From: Chloracidobacterium sp. N
GTDB taxonomy: Bacteria; Acidobacteriota; Blastocatellia; Chloracidobacteriales; Chloracidobacteriaceae
DNA: 64,000 nucleotides
Direction: 5' to 3'
Assembly: GCF_018304765.1 (NCBI RefSeq)
Contig: NZ_CP072642.1
Location: 1,579,819-1,643,818, forward strand
A program made the position numbers and the translations under genes. Each line of letters starts with the position of its first letter. The stretch's first letter is position 1. Shown piece by piece: positions 43,000-52,562 of the stretch. The notes below the pieces were generated by a model. That model did no database searches. It was not told where the DNA came from and saw only the letters and a program-made list of their open reading frames with translations.

Positions 43000-45900
43000 C
43001 TACCGCTCCGGCCAGGAGGGAAACCGGCCGGGCGTATGGGGCGCGCCCAGCGACTCCAGCGTTTTCTCGATCCGCCCCAGATCATCGGTCAGCGCGCGTA
43101 AGTCACCCAGCGCCTGCCGCAGTCCTTCGGCCACGATGGCGTACTGGGCTTCATGGGTTTGCGTGGGACGGGTGAGCGTCGCGCTGCGCTCCGCCACAAT
43201 TTCCGACAACCGCTCGGCCAACCCCGGCGGTGTATTTTCATTGCGCGCCTGAAGCACACGGTCCCCGCGCAGGCGGACCATCAGGGCATCGAGTCGCCGG
43301 GTCAGCGCCGTCGTCTCATCGAGCAGCCTAGCATCCGCTGCCGGCGTCTCCAGAATGGCTTGTTTGACAGCCGTGAGCCGCTTCTGGACTTCCTGTGCCG
43401 TCTCCAGTGCACCGTGCATCGTGCGCTGCGCCGTCAGCAACCGCCGGTGAAAATCCTCGAAGGCGCGGACATCCTCGGCCGCCCGCTCATCGAGAAAACG
43501 CACCCGGAAGGTCTGGGGCGTGCCAAGCTGGCTGGTGACGCCATCGGCGCGCTGATACAGGGTGATGGTGTACGTCCCCGGCGGCACGAACCATCCGACC
43601 GGCGGACGGGCAAAGGGATTTTCCTCTTCCCGTGGCGGAGGTGGAAGTTGGGGCGCGGGCGTGCGCAGGTCCCAGGCCACGCGGTTGAAGCCGGCTTCCT
43701 GGGGCGCGGTGATGCGCCGGACAACCTGCCCCTGCTCATCCGTCACCACGGCAAATGTCGCCGGTGCTTCTTCCTGCGCCTCCTCCCGCAGTTCGTCGCG
43801 GGTTGGGTAAGGCACGTCGTCACCTTTCTTTTCGGCTTCCTGGCGGCGCTGTTTCTTCGTTTTGGGGGCCTCCTTCAGATAGTAGGTCAGAACGGCCCCG
43901 AAGGGCGGATTGTCCGCCACATACAACGCATCCCCCTGGAAACCGCGCTTCCCGCCCCCCAGCGGTTCAGACTCGACATACAACCAGGCATCACGCACCG
44001 GAAAAGTCTGCGCCGGCTGCGCCAGCAGGTCTTCCGTCACCGTATGCAGCGCGCGGTAATCATCCAGAACATAAAAACCGCGCCCGAATGTGGCGATGAT
44101 CAGGTCATGCTCGCGGGTCTGAATGGCAATGTCCCGCACCGCGATGGTGGGCAGTCCCCCTTTGAGCTGCACCCAGCGGCTGCCGCCGTTGGGCGTAAAC
44201 CACAACCCGAACTCCGTGCCGACAAACAAAACATTGGGATTGACCGGGTCTTCGGACAGGCACTTGACCGAGCCACGCTCCGGCAGGTTACCCCCACATG
44301 CGCTCCACGTCCGCCCCAGATCAGATGACTTGAGCAGATAGGGCTTGAAATCGCCGTTTTTGTGGTTGTCAAACGCGACATACACCACATTGGCATCGTG
44401 CCGGGACGGGACAATGCGGCTGACGAAGGTCTGCTCCGGTACACCGGGGAAGGTTTCCAGCTTCCGCCAGGTCGCGCCGCCATCTTCGGAAATCTGCACC
44501 AGACCGTCGTCCGTCCCGACAAACAGCAGGTTCTCCCGCATGGGCGACTCGGCAATGGTCGTGATGTTGCCGTAGAAGGAAGTCGAGGCGTGCTTGGCCA
44601 CGGCATCGGGTCCCCAGACCTTGCCAAAGACCTTCAGCCTGTCGCGGTCGAGCTGACGGGTCAGGTCGCCACTGACGGCCCGCCAGCTATTTCCCCGGTC
44701 ATCACTGCGAAAGAGCCGGTTGGCAGCAAAGTACAGCCGTTTGTGATCGTGCGGACTGATGATGAACGGTGAATCCCAGTTCCAGCGCAACGGCGGTTCA
44801 TCGGGGCCGATTTTGGGCTGAATCCCGACGCGCTCGCCGGTGCGGCGGTCGAAACGAAACAGATTGCCGTACTGGTACTCGCAATAGACGATGTTCGGAT
44901 CGGTTGGGTCCACGCGCACGTGGAAGCCGTCCCCGCCGACGGTCACAAACCAGTCGGCATTGGTGATCCCGTGGGCATGGCGCGTCCGCGACGGGCCGCC
45001 AAGGGTGTTGTTGTCCTGTGTCCCCCCATAAATGAAGTAGAACGGCTCGCTGTTATCCACCGTCACGTCATAAAACTGTGTCACCGGCAGGTTGGCTTTG
45101 AACTGCCAGGACTGCCCACGGTCAAAGCTCTCATAGACGCCGCCATCACAGCCCACGAGGTAGTAATCCGGGTCAGCCGGGTCAATCCACAGCGCATGGT
45201 GATCTACGTGGACGTGCCGCATCCCCGGCATCGGCGTCAGGGTCTTGCCCCCGTCATTGGAAACCATGAGAAACACATTCAGGACGTACACCCGCTCGAC
45301 CTGGCGCGGATCGGCGACAATCGTGCTGAAATACATCGCCGTCTGGTCGAAGGGGTTGCGCCGCTCCCAGGTTTCGCCGCCATCGAGCGAACGGAAAATG
45401 CCGCCTTTGCCGTCGGCGGCTTCGACACAGGCATAGATGACATCCGGGTTGGCCGGCGAGATAGCCAGACCAATCCGGCCCAGGTGCACCGTTGGCAGAC
45501 CGGTGGTGACTTTGCGCCAGGTTTTGCCGCCGTCCGTCGTTTTGTAGATGGCGCTTTCGGGCCCGCCATCAATGAGCGTCCAGACGTGCCGCCGCCGCTG
45601 ATACGCCGCAGCCAGCATCACGTCCGGGTTGCGCGGGTCCATGACCACTTCGGTGACGCCGGTGTCGGGGCTGATGTCCAGAATGCGCTGCCAGGTCTGT
45701 CCGCCGTCGGTGGTTTTGTACAACCCACGGTCGCCGCCTGACCGCCAGAGCGGCCCCTGCGCCGCCACATAGACCGTTTCGGAATCCCGCGGGTCAACGA
45801 GAATACGGGCAATGTGCTCGGATTCCTTCAGCCCCAGATTGCGCCAGGTGCGGCCGTCGTCGTCCGAACGATACACACCGTCGCCGTAACTCACGCTGCG

Positions 45901-46329
45901 TTGCGAGTTGTTTTCACCCGTGCCCACCCAGATGCGGAAGGGATGTTTCGGGTCAATGGTGACAGCGCCGATGGAAAAGGAAGGCTGGCTGTCGAAGACC
46001 GGCGTCCAGGTCACGCCGGCGTTGGTGGTTTTCCAGACACCGCCCGAAGCCACGGCGGCGAAGTAGCGGCGGCGGTTGCGCGGATCAACGGCCAGCGCAG
46101 CAATGCGCCCGGAAGCCACCGCCGGGCCGAGCGAGCGGAACTTCAGCCCGGCGAGCGCGGCTTCGTTCAGTGGAGACGTTTCTTTTTTGGTGTCCGCGGC
46201 CGTGGGTGCGGCCGGCTTGGATTCGGTTTTTTTCTGACGGGTGGACTGCGCCAGCGCCCCAGGATGCAACCAAGGGATCACAACCAGGCTGGCGACCAGA
46301 CAGTGTACCAGCAGCAGACGATATGACAT
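43000..46329 (-). CDS. Large exported Asp-box/BNR beta-propeller protein (sortilin/VPS10-like)
   Basis: This 1109-residue protein begins with a signal peptide (LLLVHCLVASLVVIPWLHPGALAQS) and a charged spacer. Many Asp-box motifs of type D-G-G-x-T-W follow: TDGGQTWQRI, TDGGKTWRKV, LDGGETWERR, SEDGGATWRKL and SDLGRTWSACGG. These build one or two beta propellers (about residues 60-720), as in BNR/VPS10 proteins often called glycosyl hydrolase in acidobacteria. The later part has a FlgD-like Ig-type segment (PPGTYTITLYQRADG) and a helical tail. No catalytic residues can be assigned; it is probably a surface or periplasmic binding protein. Confidence 0.88.
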   Translation of the reverse strand: MSYRLLLVHCLVASLVVIPWLHPGALAQSTRQKKTESKPAAPTAADTKKETSPLNEAALAGLKFRSLGPAVASGRIAALAVDPRNRRRYFAAVASGGVWKTTNAGVTWTPVFDSQPSFSIGAVTIDPKHPFRIWVGTGENNSQRSVSYGDGVYRSDDDGRTWRNLGLKESEHIARILVDPRDSETVYVAAQGPLWRSGGDRGLYKTTDGGQTWQRILDISPDTGVTEVVMDPRNPDVMLAAAYQRRRHVWTLIDGGPESAIYKTTDGGKTWRKVTTGLPTVHLGRIGLAISPANPDVIYACVEAADGKGGIFRSLDGGETWERRNPFDQTAMYFSTIVADPRQVERVYVLNVFLMVSNDGGKTLTPMPGMRHVHVDHHALWIDPADPDYYLVGCDGGVYESFDRGQSWQFKANLPVTQFYDVTVDNSEPFYFIYGGTQDNNTLGGPSRTRHAHGITNADWFVTVGGDGFHVRVDPTDPNIVYCEYQYGNLFRFDRRTGERVGIQPKIGPDEPPLRWNWDSPFIISPHDHKRLYFAANRLFRSDDRGNSWRAVSGDLTRQLDRDRLKVFGKVWGPDAVAKHASTSFYGNITTIAESPMRENLLFVGTDDGLVQISEDGGATWRKLETFPGVPEQTFVSRIVPSRHDANVVYVAFDNHKNGDFKPYLLKSSDLGRTWSACGGNLPERGSVKCLSEDPVNPNVLFVGTEFGLWFTPNGGSRWVQLKGGLPTIAVRDIAIQTREHDLIIATFGRGFYVLDDYRALHTVTEDLLAQPAQTFPVRDAWLYVESEPLGGGKRGFQGDALYVADNPPFGAVLTYYLKEAPKTKKQRRQEAEKKGDDVPYPTRDELREEAQEEAPATFAVVTDEQGQVVRRITAPQEAGFNRVAWDLRTPAPQLPPPPREEENPFARPPVGWFVPPGTYTITLYQRADGVTSQLGTPQTFRVRFLDERAAEDVRAFEDFHRRLLTAQRTMHGALETAQEVQKRLTAVKQAILETPAADARLLDETTALTRRLDALMVRLRGDRVLQARNENTPPGLAERLSEIVAERSATLTRPTQTHEAQYAIVAEGLRQALGDLRALTDDLGRIEKTLESLGAPHTPGRFPSWPER

Positions 46330-46475
46330 GGGCTTATGGGTGAGCCATCACCGGATGGTGACGACGCGCGTTTGGATTGATGATTCGGATTGCATACCCA
46401 AAGGGACGAGTGGAAAGCAATCACCAACCGGCAGGTTCGACCGGCATCGGATCCAAAAACCTTGGCAGACCAGTT

Positions 46476-47393
46476 CTATCCGGCCGTTTCGAGCGCGATG
46501 AGCCGCTGCAAATCATCGGCCGAGAGCCGATACACGGCATTGCAGTAGTGGCAGGTGAGTTCGGCCTGTCCCTGTTCGGCCAGCAGGGACTGCATTTCTT
46601 CGACTCCAAGCGCCACGAGCAGGCGTTCCGTCCGCTCCAGCGAACAGGTACAGGCAAACTTCAGCGGCCGTTCCAGCAGCGGCCGCCAGTCCAGCTCTCC
46701 GAGCGCCTGGCGGATGAGGTCTTCCGGTGTCGCACCGGCCTTGACCATTTGGGTAATCGGCGGCGCCATTGCCACCGCGCGTTCCAGGTGGGCCACCGTA
46801 GCCTCGTCAGCATCCGGCAGCACCTGCACCAGAAAGCCACCGGCCGCGCCTACCACCCCGTCCCCGGCTTCCATGTACACCCCCAGACTCATTGCCGACG
46901 GAATCTGCTCCGAGTTGGACAGGTAGTAGGTCAAATCTTCGGCAATCTCGCCCGACACCAGGGGAACCGAACCACGGTAGGCTTCCATCAGTCCAATCTC
47001 GAAGCCGCCTTCCCGGATGACGTGGAGCACACCCTTGCCCACGGCCGCGCCAATGTTCAGCTTGCCATCGGGACGCAGCGGGACATCGGTCTGGGGATGC
47101 TGCACGTAGCCGCGCACCTCCCCCTGCGCATTGGCTTCCGCCGTAATCGTGCCCACGGGCCCGCGCCCTTCGATGTGGATCGTGACCCGTTCGCTGGTCT
47201 TGAGCGAACTGGCCAGCAGCGCCGCCCCGGTCAGTGTCCGCCCCAGCGCCACCGTGGCCGTTTTCCACGACTTGTGCCGCCGGCAGGCTTCCTGTACGAG
47301 GTGGGTGGTCGTGGCCGCCACGACACGCACGCTATCCCCGGCCGCCACAGCTTGCAGCAGGCGATCGGGCGTCGGAGAAGGTGAAAGCTTCAT
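46476..47393 (-). CDS. hslO: Hsp33 redox-regulated chaperonin
   Basis: This 305-residue protein matches Hsp33. The N-terminal chaperone domain has QEACRRHKSWKTATVALGRTLTGAALLAS (pieces TATVALGR and LTGAALL), IEGRGPVGTI and GKGVLHVIREGG. The C-terminal redox switch has CTC (FACTCSLERTERLL) and CHYC (ELTCHYCNAVYRL), which bind zinc when reduced. Under oxidative stress the Cys pairs form disulfides and the protein becomes a holdase. It starts 36 bp after the rpoN stop on the same strand. The tandem rpoN-hslO order replaces the rpoN-hpf order of proteobacteria. Confidence 0.95.
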   Translation of the reverse strand: MKLSPSPTPDRLLQAVAAGDSVRVVAATTTHLVQEACRRHKSWKTATVALGRTLTGAALLASSLKTSERVTIHIEGRGPVGTITAEANAQGEVRGYVQHPQTDVPLRPDGKLNIGAAVGKGVLHVIREGGFEIGLMEAYRGSVPLVSGEIAEDLTYYLSNSEQIPSAMSLGVYMEAGDGVVGAAGGFLVQVLPDADEATVAHLERAVAMAPPITQMVKAGATPEDLIRQALGELDWRPLLERPLKFACTCSLERTERLLVALGVEEMQSLLAEQGQAELTCHYCNAVYRLSADDLQRLIALETAG

Positions 47394-47429
47394 GGGGCGG
47401 AAATTCCAGCAGTCGGGATGGCGGTCACG

Positions 47430-49010
47430 CTAGCCAGTGACCAGGCGGCGTTCACGCGAGCCAGGAATATGCATCTGTTCCCGATATTTCGCCACTGTTC
47501 GCCGCGAAAGACGCTGCCCTTCCCGGGCCAGCAGGCGGGCAATCTGATCATCGGTGAGCGGCTCACGCGGGTCTTCCTCGGCAATGAGCTTTTTGATTTT
47601 CATCCTGATGATGTCGGTCGAGACCACTTCGCCGTTGTCGTTGGTCAACCCTTCGGTGAAAAAGCGCCGCAGCTCGATGATGCCCAGCGGCGTCTGCACA
47701 TACTTGCCGTTGACCACCCGGCTGACCGTTGACAGATGGATTCCAACCCGCTCGGCAATATCCTTGAGCATCATCGGCTTGATGTGGGCTGGGCCGTGAT
47801 CGAGAAAGTCCCGCTGACACTCGACGATGGCCTCGCAAATCCGGTAGATCGTCCGGCGGCGGTAGTCAATGTTGCGGATCAGATCAATGGCCGCCCGCAA
47901 ACGGTCGCGGATAAATTCACGTTCTTCACGCGAAGCGTTGGGGTTTTCCAGAATGCGGCGGTATTTGGCGTTGATACGCAGTTGCGGCAGCCCGTCGTCA
48001 TTGAAGCGGATGATGTAGTCATTTCCCAGTTTCTCGATGAACAGTTCCGGCTGAACCAGTTGCGCCCCCTGGAGCAGTCCGTCGCCAATGCGGGCAAACC
48101 GCCGGCCGGGAAAGGGATCGAGCTGGCGAATGAGCGCGACTTCCCCGGCAATGACCTCACAGCCGACGCCCAGCGTTTTGGCGAGTTCCGGCCAGCGAAA
48201 CGGCACGAGCCGGTCGAGGTGATCGCGCACCAACTGTACGGCCAACCGGTCGCCATGGCCTTGCTGTTCGAGCTGGACGACGAAGCACTCACGCACATCA
48301 CGGGAAGCGCAGCCAACCGGGTCAAGCCGCTGTACCACCTGGCGCGCTGTTTCCACCACTTCGAGCGGCCAGCCGCCAATCGTTGCAATTTCCTCGCAGG
48401 AATCGGCCAGAAAACCGCGCTCGTCCAGACTGGCGGCAATGGCTTCGGCTGCGGCTCGCGTGGCCTCATCCAAGGGTAACAAGGCAATCTGGGCCTGCAG
48501 GTGTTCCTGCAGGGTCAGGTGATGCCTCAGCCGGTTTTCAAGGTTCTGCTCTTCGCGTTCTTCATACTCGCCCAGCGTACGGTAGCCGGGATCAAGGTAA
48601 TGCTCAAACATTGCGCCGAAATCCACTTCCGCAAAGGGATCAGGCGCTTCGGTCGGTTCTTCGTCCGCCGGTGAGACGGCTTCCCCATCCAGCGCCGGGG
48701 CGGCCGTCTCTGTTTCGGCCCCGGTCAGTGCTGGCGCATCGTCTCCGGCGTCTCCCGGAAGCCCACCTATCTCCCCTTCAACTTCCGCCGCCAGCTCATC
48801 CACCGGCGTGATGTCCTCCACCGGCTCGTGGGGGTCCGCCTCTTCCAGAATCGGGTTTTCCACGACTTCCTGCATGGCGAGTTCGGCGAGGTCGGTCAGC
48901 GTCATGCTGAGCATCTCGATGCGTTGCCGCATCTGGGGCGTCAGCACCAACCCAAGACGCTGTTCCGTGCGGGGCGCAAGTTGCGGACGCAGGTTCATAG
49001 CCAATGACAC
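47430..49010 (-). CDS. rpoN: RNA polymerase sigma-54 factor
   Basis: This 526-residue protein has the three RpoN regions. Region I is Gln/Leu-rich (QRLGLVLTPQMRQRIEMLSM). Region II is acidic, with an insertion of Glu/Ala/Pro (about residues 55-130). The core-binding and helix-turn-helix domains follow. The RpoN box SRRTVAKYRE lies near the C-terminus and the HTH piece HLSTVSRVVNGKYVQTPLG before it. It directs enhancer-dependent transcription. The start may be 49010 or 48998. It directly follows lptB, a widely conserved order. Confidence 0.96.
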   Translation of the reverse strand: MSLAMNLRPQLAPRTEQRLGLVLTPQMRQRIEMLSMTLTDLAELAMQEVVENPILEEADPHEPVEDITPVDELAAEVEGEIGGLPGDAGDDAPALTGAETETAAPALDGEAVSPADEEPTEAPDPFAEVDFGAMFEHYLDPGYRTLGEYEEREEQNLENRLRHHLTLQEHLQAQIALLPLDEATRAAAEAIAASLDERGFLADSCEEIATIGGWPLEVVETARQVVQRLDPVGCASRDVRECFVVQLEQQGHGDRLAVQLVRDHLDRLVPFRWPELAKTLGVGCEVIAGEVALIRQLDPFPGRRFARIGDGLLQGAQLVQPELFIEKLGNDYIIRFNDDGLPQLRINAKYRRILENPNASREEREFIRDRLRAAIDLIRNIDYRRRTIYRICEAIVECQRDFLDHGPAHIKPMMLKDIAERVGIHLSTVSRVVNGKYVQTPLGIIELRRFFTEGLTNDNGEVVSTDIIRMKIKKLIAEEDPREPLTDDQIARLLAREGQRLSRRTVAKYREQMHIPGSRERRLVTG

Positions 49011-49015
49011 CCAGC

Positions 49016-49813
49016 CTAAAGACGAAAGTTCTCTCCGAGATAGACCTGCCGCACTTCCTGGTCGGAAGTCAGCTCTTCCGGCCGGCCTGACCGAAAGATG
49101 CGCCCCTCACTGATGATGTAGGCACGATCAGTGATGGCCAGTGTTTCCCGTACGTTGTGGTCGGTGATCAGAACACCGATCCCCTTTTCCCGCAAGCGGG
49201 CCACGATGCCCTGGATTTCAATCACGGCCTTGGGGTCAATCCCGGCAAAGGGTTCATCCAGCAGGATGAACTTGGGTTCGATGGCCAGACAACGGGCAAT
49301 TTCCGTCCGGCGGCGCTCGCCGCCCGAAACGGCATAGCCCATCGTGCGGCGGACGTGCTTGATGTCGAGTTCATCGAGCAGGGCTTCCAGGCGCGTCTGG
49401 CGCTCCATGGCCGACAGATTGAGCGTTTCGAGAATGGCGAGAATGTTGTTTTCGACGGTCAGTTTCCGAAAAATCGAAGCTTCCTGCGGCAGATAGCTGA
49501 TCCCCCGGCGGGCGCGCCGGTACATCGGCAGCGCCGTGATGTCCTCGCCATCGAGGGCAATGATGCCGGCATCCGGTGTTTCCAGTCCGACGATCATGGC
49601 AAAGGTCGTCGTCTTGCCGGCCCCGTTGGGCCCCAAAAGCCCAACGACTTCCCCGCGCCCGATGTGCAGGGTGACATCTGAAACGACTTCGCGCCCACGA
49701 TAGGATTTCCGCAGCCGCTGGGCGGCCAGCGTCTCCGTCTTCTCCGGCTGCATGACGGGTGCGGGTGTGGCGTCAACGACCTGTAAACGGGCAATTTTTT
49801 TCTTGAGCATCAA
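49016..49813 (-). CDS. lptB: LPS export ABC transporter ATP-binding protein
   Basis: This 265-residue ATPase energises lipopolysaccharide extraction from the inner membrane with LptFG. Motifs are Walker [13 protein letters not shown]-loop YLPQEASIF, signature [16 protein letters not shown], Walker [14 protein letters not shown] and switch His [10 protein letters not shown]. This matches the LptB group specifically, including AVSGGERRR and PFAGIDP. A 25-residue N-terminal extension precedes the first strand. It lies 5 bp from rpoN, indicating one transcript. lptA and lptC are not adjacent. Confidence 0.95.
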   Translation of the reverse strand: MMLKKKIARLQVVDATPAPVMQPEKTETLAAQRLRKSYRGREVVSDVTLHIGRGEVVGLLGPNGAGKTTTFAMIVGLETPDAGIIALDGEDITALPMYRRARRGISYLPQEASIFRKLTVENNILAILETLNLSAMERQTRLEALLDELDIKHVRRTMGYAVSGGERRRTEIARCLAIEPKFILLDEPFAGIDPKAVIEIQGIVARLREKGIGVLITDHNVRETLAITDRAYIISEGRIFRSGRPEELTSDQEVRQVYLGENFRL

Positions 49814-49953
49814 TCGTCACAGACGACACACAAAGGATTCACACCTGGACAGCAGGCAGTCAGAGGCAGGAACACCGCGAATGTAGTGAGAAGCCTGCCG
49901 GGGCGTCAATCAGCCGCAGCCCGCTGGATTGACGCCGGCGCCGGAAGCACGGC

Positions 49954-52185
49954 TCAGCGCCGGGGCAGCCGGGTCAGGGGGGCGGCGGCCGCCACAAACC
50001 GCTTGATGCCCTTGCCCGGAAAAGCGATGTCGAGCTTGCCGTCGGCCACCCGGACGACCTGCCCTGCGCCGTAGGTTGCGTGTTCCACCCGGTCGCCCAG
50101 CCGGAAACCCTCCGCCGTGCCGGTCGCCGGCTGACTCCGCGCCGGCTCCACGGACGGTTTGGCAGCCGATGGTCCGGCCGGTGCACCATACGACGCGCCA
50201 TACGACAGGGGCGACCGCGTGATGCCGCCGGATGAAGGCAGTGCACCGTCGAACTGCACGATCTGTTCCGGGACCTCTTCCAGAAAGCGGGAGGGATCGG
50301 TGATCCGTTCTTCGCCATACACCCGGCGGCGCTGCGCCTGCGTCAGATAGAGCTGATGCCTGGCGCGGGTGATGGCGACGTAAAAGAGCCGCCGTTCCTC
50401 TTCGAGTTCCTCCGCGTCGTCCACGACGCGCGCATGCGGAAACAGCCCTTCTTCGAGACCGACGACAAAGACCAACGGGAACTCAAGCCCCTTGGCGCTG
50501 TGAATCGTCATGAGCGTGACGCGGGCGTTGTCCACGAGGTCATCGGTGTCGGACACCAGCGCGGCCTGGTCCAGGAACTCCCGCAGCGAAGCCCCCCGTT
50601 CGTCGGCTTCGGTTGCCGCCGTGACGAGTTCTTCCAGGTTCTGCCGACGACTTTCGGCTTCAAGTGTGCCTTCCTGGGCCAGCATCTCCAGGTAGCCGGA
50701 GCGGTTGACGACGGCCGACACCAGAGCCGCCAGCGGAGCCCCCTCCAACCGGGCTTGTAGGTCACGAATCAGACCGGCAAAACCGGCCAGCGCCGTTGCC
50801 GCACGTGGATTCAGTGCGCCTTCCGCCAGCACCTGCTCCATGGCGGTCCAGCGTGAAAGCCCGTCGCGTGCGGCCCGGGCGGTGATGATTTCCAGGGTGG
50901 CCTTGCCGATGCCCCGCGCCGGCACATTGATGATGCGCTCGAAAGCGGCGTCGTCATGCGGATTGAGCAGCAGCCGGAGGTAGGCCAGGGCATCCTTGAT
51001 TTCGGCCCGCTGGTAAAAGGAAAACCCGCCCACCAGAACGTAGGGCACGCCACGCCGCCGGCAAGCTTCCTCAAACAACCGGGACTGGGCATTCGTCCGG
51101 TACAGGATGGCCGCACGGGTTTCGGCTTCCGGCAGGTGCGACCGCTGGCGCTGCCACTGCAGCAAGGCTTCCACAACGAGGTCGGCTTCGGCCTCGGCCG
51201 TCGGGGCGATGAGCCCCCGAATCGGCTCCCCAATGGCATTTTGCGTCGTAAGCTGTTTTTCCCGGCGGGCGCGGTTGTGCCGGATGACGGCATTGGCCGC
51301 CTGGAGAATGACTTTCGTCGAACGGTAGTTCTGCGCCAGAACAATGGTTTTGGCCCGTGGGTAGTGCCGCTCGAACTCCAGAATGTTACGGATGTCCGCT
51401 GCCCGAAACCGGTAAATGGACTGGTCGGGATCGCCCACGACGCACAGGTTCTGATGGCGTTGCGTTAGCAGCCGCACCAGGTTGAACTGCGGGGGATTCG
51501 TGTCCTGGTACTCGTCAATGAGGATGTAGCGAAAACGGTCCTGGTAGGCATCCGCCACGTCTGGAAACCGCCGCAGAAGTCGTACCGTCAGCAGCAACAG
51601 GTCGTCAAAATCGAGCGCATTGGCCGCCGCCAGGCGCGTTTCATACAGCCGGAAGGTTTTGATGATGGCATCCCGCTTCGGATCGGAGGCCGGGGCCATG
51701 GTTTCCGGCGTCTCCCCCTGATTCTTGGCGCGGCTGATGGCGTACTGAATCATCCGGGGCGGAAACTGCTTTTCGTCAATCTGGAGTTCCTTCAGACAGG
51801 CTTTGATGAGCCGCCCCTGGTCGTCGGTGTCGTAAATGGTGAAGTCACGGGTGTAGCTCCCGCCAAAGCGGTCGAGATGGCGGCGCAGGACGCGGACACA
51901 GAAGCTGTGAAACGTCGCGACAAGCAGTTCTCCATAGCGGCGGGAAGGCGGCAGAAGCTGGTGGACGCGCGTTTTCATTTCGAGCGCGGCTTTGTTGGTG
52001 AAGGTCACGGCCAGGATTTGTTCGGGCCGCGCCAGCCCCTGATCGAGCAGGTAGGCCATGCGGTGAACGATGACCCGGGTTTTCCCGGAACCGGCGCCGG
52101 CAATGACGAGCAGGGGGCCGTCCGTCGTGGTGACGGCGGCGCGTTGTTCGGGGTTGAGTCCATCAAGCAAAGCATTCATAGCCAT
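49954..52185 (-). CDS. UvrD/PcrA-type 3'-5' DNA helicase
   Basis: This 743-residue superfamily 1A helicase has a Q-motif (LNPEQRAAV), Walker A AGAGSGKTR, motif II DEYQDTN and motif III VVGDPDQSIYRFR. It also has motif IV NYRSTK, motif V TIHSAKGLEF and motif VI ARHQLYLT in the region after ARVTLMTI. The C-terminal 60 residues form a Tudor-like domain (FRLGDRVEHATYGAGQVV and KLDIAFPGKGIKRF), as in PcrA. It unwinds DNA in repair and replication-fork maintenance. The NfeD-like gene ends 26 bp upstream. Confidence 0.95.
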   Translation of the reverse strand: MAMNALLDGLNPEQRAAVTTTDGPLLVIAGAGSGKTRVIVHRMAYLLDQGLARPEQILAVTFTNKAALEMKTRVHQLLPPSRRYGELLVATFHSFCVRVLRRHLDRFGGSYTRDFTIYDTDDQGRLIKACLKELQIDEKQFPPRMIQYAISRAKNQGETPETMAPASDPKRDAIIKTFRLYETRLAAANALDFDDLLLLTVRLLRRFPDVADAYQDRFRYILIDEYQDTNPPQFNLVRLLTQRHQNLCVVGDPDQSIYRFRAADIRNILEFERHYPRAKTIVLAQNYRSTKVILQAANAVIRHNRARREKQLTTQNAIGEPIRGLIAPTAEAEADLVVEALLQWQRQRSHLPEAETRAAILYRTNAQSRLFEEACRRRGVPYVLVGGFSFYQRAEIKDALAYLRLLLNPHDDAAFERIINVPARGIGKATLEIITARAARDGLSRWTAMEQVLAEGALNPRAATALAGFAGLIRDLQARLEGAPLAALVSAVVNRSGYLEMLAQEGTLEAESRRQNLEELVTAATEADERGASLREFLDQAALVSDTDDLVDNARVTLMTIHSAKGLEFPLVFVVGLEEGLFPHARVVDDAEELEEERRLFYVAITRARHQLYLTQAQRRRVYGEERITDPSRFLEEVPEQIVQFDGALPSSGGITRSPLSYGASYGAPAGPSAAKPSVEPARSQPATGTAEGFRLGDRVEHATYGAGQVVRVADGKLDIAFPGKGIKRFVAAAAPLTRLPRR

Positions 52186-52211
52186 GTTCCAGGCAGCGGA
52201 GAGATTGGATG

Positions 52212-52562
52212 TCAGACCGGCGCAGGGGCGTCACCGGGGAAATGTCGTTGCTCGGCCAGCGCCGCGTTCGCAATCCCTTCCTGTCTGCCCGCTGGCGAAC
52301 CATCCTTGACCGTCAGCGGACGCACAACCAGCCAGACGCCTTCGCTTCCGACAACCTTCACCGCTTCCCCACGCCCAACAGGAAATGGAGACCGGGCGGC
52401 CCACAACTCTCCGGCCAGGCAGACGAAGCCCTGTGGGGCCAGGGCGGTTACAGTCTGCCCGGCAACGCCCGGGCCGACCGCCGAAAATCCGGTGCGCTTG
52501 TTTTGCCAGCCCCGCCACCAGCCGGATGCCCAGCGCCTACAGACGGAGAAAAATGTCTTCAT
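52212..52562 (-). CDS. Short NfeD-like protein
   Basis: This 116-residue protein contains the NfeD C-terminal OB-fold pattern: GVAGQTVTALAPQGFVCLAGELWAA followed by VGRGEAVKVVGSEGVWLVVRP (recognised from pieces GQTVTALAP, LAGELWAA and AVKVVGSEG). The membrane region of full NfeD is missing. The start MKTFFSVCRR at 52562 overlaps the last 26 bp of the exported-protein gene in another frame; a later start is possible. Proteins with this domain partner stomatin-like membrane proteins, none of which is in the window. Confidence 0.68.
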   Translation of the reverse strand: MKTFFSVCRRWASGWWRGWQNKRTGFSAVGPGVAGQTVTALAPQGFVCLAGELWAARSPFPVGRGEAVKVVGSEGVWLVVRPLTVKDGSPAGRQEGIANAALAEQRHFPGDAPAPV

